57,845 nucleotides of DNA from an uncultured Clostridium sp. (GTDB lineage Bacteria; Bacillota; Clostridia; TANB77; CAG-508), in contig USJO01000002.1 in assembly GCA_900555075.1 (NCBI GenBank), positions 1 through 57,845 on the forward strand, given 5' to 3'. Both the position numbers and the translations under genes were made by a program. Positions 52,829 to 57,845 of this stretch are shown here, in pieces. The notes under the pieces are model-generated. The model had not been told where the DNA came from. It was given only the letters and a program-made list of their open reading frames with translations, and did no database searches. Numbering within the stretch: the first letter of the stretch is position 1; every line of letters starts with the position of its first letter.

Positions 52829-55033
52829 ATGAAGAAAATAATTTTATCTATTGATGGAATGACTTGTTCAGCCTGTTCAAATGGACTAGAAAAATATTTA
52901 AACAAACAAGATGGAATTATATCGGCAGGAGTAAATCTTGTAATGGCAAACGCAACTATTGAATATGATGAAAAAATGTTAAATCAAACTAAAATAGAAG
53001 AATTTATAAAAAAAGCAGGTTTTAAAAGTCTAGGAGAATTTAAGGAAATAAAGCAAGATCGTAAAAGTAAAAAAGAAAAAATTAAGTTTATTGCTTTTAC
53101 AATACTAGCAATAGTTTTAATGTTTATATCTATGGGGCATATGATAAATCTGCATACAATTCCATTTCTTGATCCACATACAAATACTACAAATTATATG
53201 ATGACATTACTTGTATTAACAATAGCATTTATAATTTACGGATTTGATATTATAAAAAATGGATATAAAAATTTAATTCATAAAACGCCTAATATGGATA
53301 CATTAGTTGGTATAGGAGTGATTACAAGTTTTTTATATAGCTTATATAATATGTATTTAGTTTTTTCTGGAAATCACCATCAGGTTATGAACTTATATTT
53401 CGAATCATCAGCAATAGTAATATATTTTATAAAATTAGGAAGATATATTGATGGAATAAGTAAAGATAAAACAAAAGAGGCTATACAAAAATTAGTTAAA
53501 ATAACACCTAATAATGCAGTAATAAAAATAGATGGAAAATTAAGGGAAGTTACACTTGATGAAATTCATAAAGGAGATATAGTTGTAAGTCGAGCAGGAG
53601 AAAAAATTGCAGTAGATGGTACAATTATAGAAGGAAAAGCACATTTAGATGAATCATTTATAACAGGAGAAAGTAAACCTATATCAAAAGAAATAGGAAG
53701 TAATGTAATTGCAGGTAGTTTAAATTATGATGGTTATATAGAATACAAAGCAGAACGAATTGGAAAAGAGTCTACTGTATCAGAAATAGTTCGACTTGTT
53801 GTAGAGGCATCAAATACTAAAGCACCAATTGCAAAAATAGCAGATAAAGTATCAGGGTATTTTGTTCCATTAGTTATAGCTATAGCAATATTAACATTTA
53901 TAGTTTATCTAATTATTGGGCAAGGTCTTGAAAGTGCAATAACAACATTTGTAACTATATTAGTTGTTGCTTGTCCTTGTAGTTTAGGATTAGCTACTCC
54001 ACTTGCAATAATTGTAAGTGAAGGCTTATGTGCAACAAATGGAATATTGATAAAGAAAAGTGAAATACTTGAAAATGCACAAAAAACAAACACTGTAATA
54101 TTTGATAAAACAGGAACATTAACTTATGGTAAATTAAAAATATCAGAAATAAAAAATTATAGCAATATTGAAAATAATGAATTATTGCAAATAGTTGGAA
54201 GTATAGAAAGTAAATCTACACATCCAATAGGAAAGGCTTTTGTAGATTATTTAGAAGATAATAAAATACCTATTTTAGAAGTTAAAGAATTTGAAAATGT
54301 TACAGGATATGGAATTATTGGAAGAGTAAATAACAAAAAGGTTATAATTGGAAATTCTAAAATTTTAGAAAGTTATAAAATTGAAAACAAATATGAACAA
54401 GATGAAAGAAATTTGGCAAGTAGAGGAAATAGCATTGTTTATGTTGTGCAAGATGAAAAAGTTGTTGCACTAATTGGAGTAAATGATATTGTAAGAAAAG
54501 AAGCAAAAGATGTAATAAAAAAACTGTCAGATATGAAAATTGAAACAATTATGTTAACAGGAGATAATAAAGAAACAGCAAATAAAATAGCAAACGAATT
54601 AGGAATAATAAAGGTCATTGCAAATGTGTTACCTAAAGAAAAATCAAACACGATAAAAGAGCTAAGACAAAAAAATAAATTTGTAATGATGTGTGGAGAT
54701 GGTATAAATGATAGCCCAGCAATAGCAAATTCTGATATAGGAGTAAGTGTAAATAGTGGAACAGATATAGCAATGGATTCATCAGATATTATTCTAACCA
54801 AAAATAATTTAGAAAGCATAGTAAATTTAATAAATATAAGTAAAAAAACAATTAGAAACATTAAGCAAAATTTATTTTGGGCTTTTTTCTATAATTGTTT
54901 GATGATACCAGTAGCAATGGGACTATTTAAAACATTTGGTATTTCCATAAATCCAATGTTAGCAAGTCTTGCAATGGTATTAAGTAGTATTACAGTTATA
55001 TTAAACACATTAAGATTAAAGAAAATAAAATAA
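52829..55033 (+). CDS. copA: Copper-exporting P1B-type ATPase CopA
   Basis: 734 residues. One N-terminal HMA domain with C13-S-A-C16, about eight membrane spans, the actuator motif TGES (279-282), the intramembrane C382-P-C384 of the copper path, phosphorylation motif DKTGT (426-430), STHPIGKAF (the HP motif of P1B pumps), and GDGINDSPA in the hinge. The short linker and single HMA domain fit Gram-positive CopA. It starts 2 bp after copZ. Confidence 0.96.
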   Translation: MKKIILSIDGMTCSACSNGLEKYLNKQDGIISAGVNLVMANATIEYDEKMLNQTKIEEFIKKAGFKSLGEFKEIKQDRKSKKEKIKFIAFTILAIVLMFISMGHMINLHTIPFLDPHTNTTNYMMTLLVLTIAFIIYGFDIIKNGYKNLIHKTPNMDTLVGIGVITSFLYSLYNMYLVFSGNHHQVMNLYFESSAIVIYFIKLGRYIDGISKDKTKEAIQKLVKITPNNAVIKIDGKLREVTLDEIHKGDIVVSRAGEKIAVDGTIIEGKAHLDESFITGESKPISKEIGSNVIAGSLNYDGYIEYKAERIGKESTVSEIVRLVVEASNTKAPIAKIADKVSGYFVPLVIAIAILTFIVYLIIGQGLESAITTFVTILVVACPCSLGLATPLAIIVSEGLCATNGILIKKSEILENAQKTNTVIFDKTGTLTYGKLKISEIKNYSNIENNELLQIVGSIESKSTHPIGKAFVDYLEDNKIPILEVKEFENVTGYGIIGRVNNKKVIIGNSKILESYKIENKYEQDERNLASRGNSIVYVVQDEKVVALIGVNDIVRKEAKDVIKKLSDMKIETIMLTGDNKETANKIANELGIIKVIANVLPKEKSNTIKELRQKNKFVMMCGDGINDSPAIANSDIGVSVNSGTDIAMDSSDIILTKNNLESIVNLINISKKTIRNIKQNLFWAFFYNCLMIPVAMGLFKTFGISINPMLASLAMVLSSITVILNTLRLKKIK

Positions 55034-55176
55034 CAGATTTTGAAATTCACTATATAAATGAAAGTAAAGAAGGGCAAAATTTGAGGGTTTATAAAAAAGT
55101 AGAAAGTAATGTTATTGATTTCTTAATAATGGAAAAGGAAAGAGAAATTGTAAGAGCAAAATTGCTTTTTGAATAA
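55030..55176 (+). pseudogene. Acyl-ACP thioesterase-like gene fragment
   Basis: A frame overlapping the copA end reads ITDFEIHYINESKEGQNLRV and YKKVES, ending KEREIVRAKLLFE before a stop. The HYINESKEGQ-type strand and RAKLLF ending resemble the C-terminus of acyl-ACP thioesterases. No start or N-terminal part is seen, so this is a leftover fragment fused to the copper operon edge. The assignment is tentative. Confidence 0.4.
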
Positions 55177-55241
55177 TACAAATTATTTGGAAAGAAAGAT
55201 AAATTACAATTAATTGAATACTTTTTAAATTAATTAAAAAA

Positions 55242-55649
55242 GTGCAGTTAACTATATATGTTGGAGAATATTCTGATAATTTGTATAATTTAATATTGAA
55301 TAATAGCATTAAAGCAAAAGAATTAAAAAAAGAAATTAAGAAAATTGAAAAACAATTAAAACAATTGAATTATATTGATGAGGAACTTAGTCCAAAAGTA
55401 GAAATAAACATAGATTTTGCTAAAAGACATTTAGTAGATACTATTTATAAACAAGCGATTTTAGAAGGTGTTGCAACAACTTTTGCAGATATAGAAAGTA
55501 TTATAGAAGGTGGAAAAATTAATAATATGTCTTCAGAAGATGTTTTGAAAATTGTTAATTTAAAACATGCTTGGGAATTTATATATGCAGTCAAAGTGCA
55601 GTCGCAAAGTTTCAATATATTGATATTACTGCACTTTGAAAAGATATAA
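55242..55649 (+). pseudogene. Truncated Fic-family protein (N-terminal part only)
   Basis: The frame from GTG 55242 reads KEIKKIEKQLKQL, then AILEGVATTFADIESIIEGG and EDVLKIVNLKHAWEFI, typical of the region before the Fic active site. The chain then runs into the GCAGTC repeats (VKVQSQSF) and ends without the HxFxDGNxR Fic motif. So no AMP-transfer activity is expected. The upstream edge lies in a palindrome (55220-55243). It is a remnant, not a working toxin. Confidence 0.6.
55585..55638. repeat. GCAGTC repeats, right edge of the copper island
   Basis: GCAGTC at 55587-55592 and 55598-55603, and ACTGCACTTTG at 55628-55638. They start where the Fic homology stops, as if marking an end of an inserted or deleted element. 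Confidence 0.45.
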
Positions 55650-55657
55650 GAGTAGTC

Positions 55658-55701
55658 ACCTCGACAAATATAAAAAAATACTTATTTTGAGGTATTTTTT
55701 T
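55658..55701 (+). terminator. Terminator-like hairpin after the island
   Basis: ACCTC-AAATA / TATTT-GAGGT arms, followed by ATTTTTTT. The remaining 55702-55881 is AT-rich with no gene seen. Confidence 0.65.
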
Positions 55702-55881
55702 GCTTATATAATAAAATAAAACACTACATTTTGCTTTGAATAGGAAATGTAATATTTATTACATAATTGTAAGAACACACATTCCAGTAAGTCTCATTTT
55801 TTATACATACTTTATGAGTTTTTCGGATTTTTTATCTAAAGATATTTGAGTGTACTCATTGATATTTTTATATTAGAAACA

Positions 55882-55910
55882 TTGATAAATAAACCAATTT
55901 GTGATATATT
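55882..55910 (+). promoter_or_regulatory. Promoter of yqeY
   Basis: TTGATA (55882-55887), 17-base spacer, TATATT (55905-55910), 30 bp before the start. Confidence 0.7.
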
Positions 55911-55940
55911 AAAATAAAATTTGTAGAGGAGGAAACGAAA

Positions 55941-56381
55941 ATGATTAAAGAGAAGTTATTAAATGATTTAAAAGAGGCAATGAAGGATAAAAATACAATA
56001 AGAAAAAATACAATTCAAATGGTAAGAGCAGCTATTTTGCAAGTAGAAAAAGATAAACAAACAGAACTAACGGATGAGCAAATAGTTGAAGTAATTGCAA
56101 AAGAATCTAAGAAAAGAAAAGAGGCAGGAGCAGATTTTGAAAAAAGTGGAAGAGAAGATTTGATAAAACAAAACAAAGAAGAAATTAAAATTCTAGCAGA
56201 ATATTTACCAAAACAATTATCCATAGAAGAAATTGAAACAATAGTAAAAGATGTAATTAGACAAACAGGTGCAACAAAAATGAAAGATATGGGAATAGTT
56301 ATGAAAACATCAAAAGAGAAGATGGGTGCAACAGCAGATGGAAAAACCATAAGTGATACGGTAAAAAGATTGTTATCATAA
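55941..56381 (+). CDS. yqeY: YqeY (GatB/YqeY domain) protein
   Basis: 146 residues, complete. Opens MIKEKLLNDLKEAMKDKNTI, with KESKKRKEAGADFEKSGRED, LAEYLPKQLSIEEIETIV and MKTSKEKMGATADGKTISDT, all YqeY signatures. The C-terminal domain resembles the tail of GatB, which binds tRNA in the amidotransferase; a tRNA-related role is possible but unproven. AGAGGAGG precedes the start. Confidence 0.95.
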   Translation: MIKEKLLNDLKEAMKDKNTIRKNTIQMVRAAILQVEKDKQTELTDEQIVEVIAKESKKRKEAGADFEKSGREDLIKQNKEEIKILAEYLPKQLSIEEIETIVKDVIRQTGATKMKDMGIVMKTSKEKMGATADGKTISDTVKRLLS

Positions 56382-56412
56382 GAATAAATAAAGAACTTGG
56401 GCAACACTAAAA

Positions 56413-56441
56413 TTGACATAATGTGGATAAAGTGGTATACT
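56413..56441 (+). promoter_or_regulatory. Promoter of the two-HTH gene
   Basis: TTGACA (56413-56418), 17-base spacer, TATACT (56436-56441). Confidence 0.8.
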
Positions 56442-56488
56442 AAATAAGTAACTTATTATATTTGTTTTCATGAAAGGAGAGCTACAGG

Positions 56489-57058
56489 ATGTCGGAAAAA
56501 CAGCATAGTGCAAGAGACTTTTCCCGGAGAATGATATACAAAATTGCAGCAGAGTATGCTGCGACTAGTGGGGATTATTCATATAGATACTTTTGCAAAG
56601 AGTACAGTATAAGTAAATCAACCTTTTACAAGATACTTGAAAAAGCAATAATCGAAAGTATTGTCCCAATTAGCATTGCAAATAACATGGCCAATAAAGC
56701 CAAATACAATTCAGAACAGAAAGCAGGAAAAGGAGGAAGAGGACGCTCACATAATCACTACGAATACTTAAAAAAGAAGAGGGCAACTTATATGTTACCT
56801 AAGAGTAAAGCAATTGAATTTGTAGTGAAATATGCACGATGCGACATACCCAAAGAAAAATTTGCGGAAAAATATTATATTGAAAAGGGACTATTAAATC
56901 GAACCATACTTAAAGCAATAATTGAAAATTGGGTTTCAGATGGAGTAGTAAAAGACCTTAGAGAGAAATCTTTAAAGTACCATCCAGGAGAAAACACAAT
57001 TCAATTTTGGGAACAAGTAGCGAAATTCCGGAATGAAAATATGCATAGACAGGGTTAA
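56489..57058 (+). CDS. Protein with duplicated helix-turn-helix, unknown function
   Basis: 189 residues. Two segments align without gaps: 33-59 (RYFCKEYSISKSTFYKILEK then AIIESIV) and 123-149 (EKFAEKYYIEKGLLNRTILK then AIIENWV), 10 of 27 identical. The first, with ISKSTFYKIL, looks like a helix-turn-helix of the SpoIIID/resolvase sort. A glycine-rich basic linker (KAGKGGRGRSHNH, 78-90) joins them. A DNA-binding protein is likely. No family is recognised, and it stands alone with its own promoter and terminator. Confidence 0.65.
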   Translation: MSEKQHSARDFSRRMIYKIAAEYAATSGDYSYRYFCKEYSISKSTFYKILEKAIIESIVPISIANNMANKAKYNSEQKAGKGGRGRSHNHYEYLKKKRATYMLPKSKAIEFVVKYARCDIPKEKFAEKYYIEKGLLNRTILKAIIENWVSDGVVKDLREKSLKYHPGENTIQFWEQVAKFRNENMHRQG

Positions 57059-57071
57059 TACCCTGTCTTCA
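57047..57071. terminator. Bidirectional terminator between the two-HTH gene and ylmC
   Basis: Perfect 9-bp arms AGACAGGGT / ACCCTGTCT around TAAT; the loop holds the stop codon of the two-HTH gene. Confidence 0.8.
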
Positions 57072-57072
57072 T

Positions 57073-57309
57073 TTAATTATTAATTTCAACAAGAATAACG
57101 TCCTCACCAATACACTTAATATTTTGCCAAGGGATAACTAAATCGTTAGAAGAAAACACACTAAAAAGCTTATTGGTACCAGGAACAATAATAGAAGTAA
57201 TTATCCCGGTTTCCAAATTAGCAGTTACATCTTGAACAAAACCGAGTCTTCTACCATCAACAATATTAATAACTTCTTTATGTTTAAAATCCAACCCCTT
57301 ATTACCCAT
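57073..57309 (-). CDS. ylmC: YlmC/YmxH family sporulation protein (PRC-barrel)
   Basis: 78 residues, a single PRC-barrel domain: DFKHKEVINIVDGRRLGFVQ, DLETG-type turn (NLETGIITSIIVPG) and NDLVIPWQNIKCIGEDVILV, the family signature. GGGAG precedes the start. Members are found in spore formers; the molecular role is not known. No other gene shares its strand here. Confidence 0.92.
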   Translation of the reverse strand: MGNKGLDFKHKEVINIVDGRRLGFVQDVTANLETGIITSIIVPGTNKLFSVFSSNDLVIPWQNIKCIGEDVILVEINN

Positions 57310-57501
57310 AAAAACTCCCTCTAAACAGTATATTCAAAAAGGAGAGAAAAATCCCCAATAGAGACATTTATATAGAGAAAATTTGATAGGATATAATAAA
57401 AAAAAGAACAAAAAACTTTTTTAAAATGTACGTTTTTTAAAAAAAGTGAATTAAAAAAGTAAGCTCCAACTGAAAAAGTTTTAAAAAAAACAAAAAAAGT
57501 A

Positions 57502-57530
57502 TTGACAGCTTGAGAAAAATGTAGTATTAT
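57502..57530 (+). promoter_or_regulatory. Promoter of the tRNA-Lys-Glu-Thr cluster
   Basis: Perfect TTGACA (57502-57507), 17-base spacer, TATTAT (57525-57530). A leader hairpin AAGCAGT-GTTC / GAAC-ACTGCTT (57534-57559) follows and may be a processing signal. Confidence 0.85.
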
Positions 57531-57579
57531 AGAAAAGCAGTTGTTCAGAACGACTGCTTCTATAATTCACAAGAATTAT

Positions 57580-57655
57580 GGGCCATTAGCTCAGGTGGTA
57601 GAGCACTTGACTTTTAATCAAGTTGTCCGCAGTTCGAGTCTGCGATGGCTCACCA
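57580..57655 (+). tRNA. tRNA-Lys (anticodon TTT)
   Basis: 76 bases. Acceptor arms GGGCCAT / ATGGCTC (one G-U), anticodon loop CTTTTAA between CTTGA and TCAAG, T-loop GTTCGAGTC, CCA encoded. Confidence 0.96.
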
Positions 57656-57662
57656 ATTATTT

Positions 57663-57737
57663 GGCCCCGTGGTCAAGCGGCTAAGACATCGCCCTTTCAC
57701 GGCGGAGACATGGGTTCGATTCCCGTCGGGGTCACCA
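57663..57737 (+). tRNA. tRNA-Glu (anticodon TTC)
   Basis: 75 bases. Acceptor arms GGCCCCG / CGGGGTC, anticodon loop CTTTCAC between CGCC and GGCG, T-loop GTTCGATTC, CCA encoded. Only 7 bases follow tRNA-Lys, so one transcript. Confidence 0.96.
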
Positions 57738-57747
57738 AAAAATATAT

Positions 57748-57823
<76 letters not shown>

Positions 57824-57845
57824 ATAAAAAATAGAAGTTTTGAAA

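Overview
The window is AT-rich (my impression is roughly 30% G+C) and comes from an endospore-forming, low-GC Gram-positive, most likely a clostridial lineage. Sporulation and germination genes are scattered through it: SleB, YpeB, an alpha/beta SASP, SpoIIID, YabG, a SPOCS-LysM coat protein, YunB and YlmC. Gene order SRP RNA-dnaX-ybaB-recR and yabG-veg is the usual Firmicutes order. Promoters are good TTGACA/17/TATAAT types, start codons are preceded by AGGAGG-like sites, and tRNA genes encode CCA.

Layout. 1-2.7 kb: end of SRP RNA, dnaX, ybaB, recR. 2.9-6.3 kb: a processive glycolipid glycosyltransferase (minus), then sleB-ypeB and a 55-residue SASP gene. 6.4-24.8 kb: a plus-strand operon of about 18 kb for an ABC-exported wall polysaccharide of teichoic-acid type. 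It holds a TagG/TagH-like transporter, a three-enzyme UDP-6-deoxy-L-aminosugar pathway, several multi-domain glycosyltransferases, a ferredoxin/FrhB/pyruvyltransferase fusion, and the TagA and MnaA enzymes of the ManNAc-GlcNAc linkage unit. 24.8-27.4 kb (minus): an O-antigen ligase/polymerase-like protein and TagO, which starts that linkage unit. 27.5-30.9 kb (minus): a small type IV secretion-like cassette (short membrane protein, VirD4/TraG ATPase, pilin, VirB6/TrbL, PrgI/VirB3-like) with no VirB4 ATPase and no relaxase in view. 31.1-34.7 kb: a DUF1858 protein, a duplicated-HD protein, DUF1846 and a decayed unknown gene. 34.8-40.1 kb: sporulation block (spoIIID, DUF1015, yabG, veg, SPOCS-LysM, yunB). 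40.2-51.2 kb: housekeeping genes (DUF5050, TGS-uridine kinase, RNHCP, htpX, rsmA, DUF84 NTPase, thrS, WG repeats, acpS, FAD-Rieske oxidoreductase). 51.3-55.7 kb: tRNA-Arg and tRNA-Pro, then an island with a csoR-copZ-copA copper operon, pieces of three broken genes, and GCAGTC repeats at both edges. 55.9-57.8 kb: yqeY, a protein with a duplicated helix-turn-helix, ylmC, and the start of a tRNA-Lys-Glu-Thr cluster.

How the genes fit together. TagO, MnaA and TagA would build the lipid-linked GlcNAc-ManNAc primer. The dehydratase/reductase/epimerase trio supplies a UDP-6-deoxy-L-HexNAc, the glycosyltransferases extend the chain, the pyruvyltransferase fusion may decorate it, and the ABC pair exports it.

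Four genes (wecB/mnaA, an unknown gene at 34.4 kb, yabG and the DUF84 NTPase) are each broken by what looks like one extra base, three of them in A runs. This could be consensus error in the sequence or real decay, and should be settled before any biological conclusion is drawn. The most unusual candidate systems are the VirB4-less T4SS cassette beside tagO, the redox/pyruvyltransferase fusion, and a pair of related 55-57 bp hairpin repeats at 4.6 and 31.0 kb.
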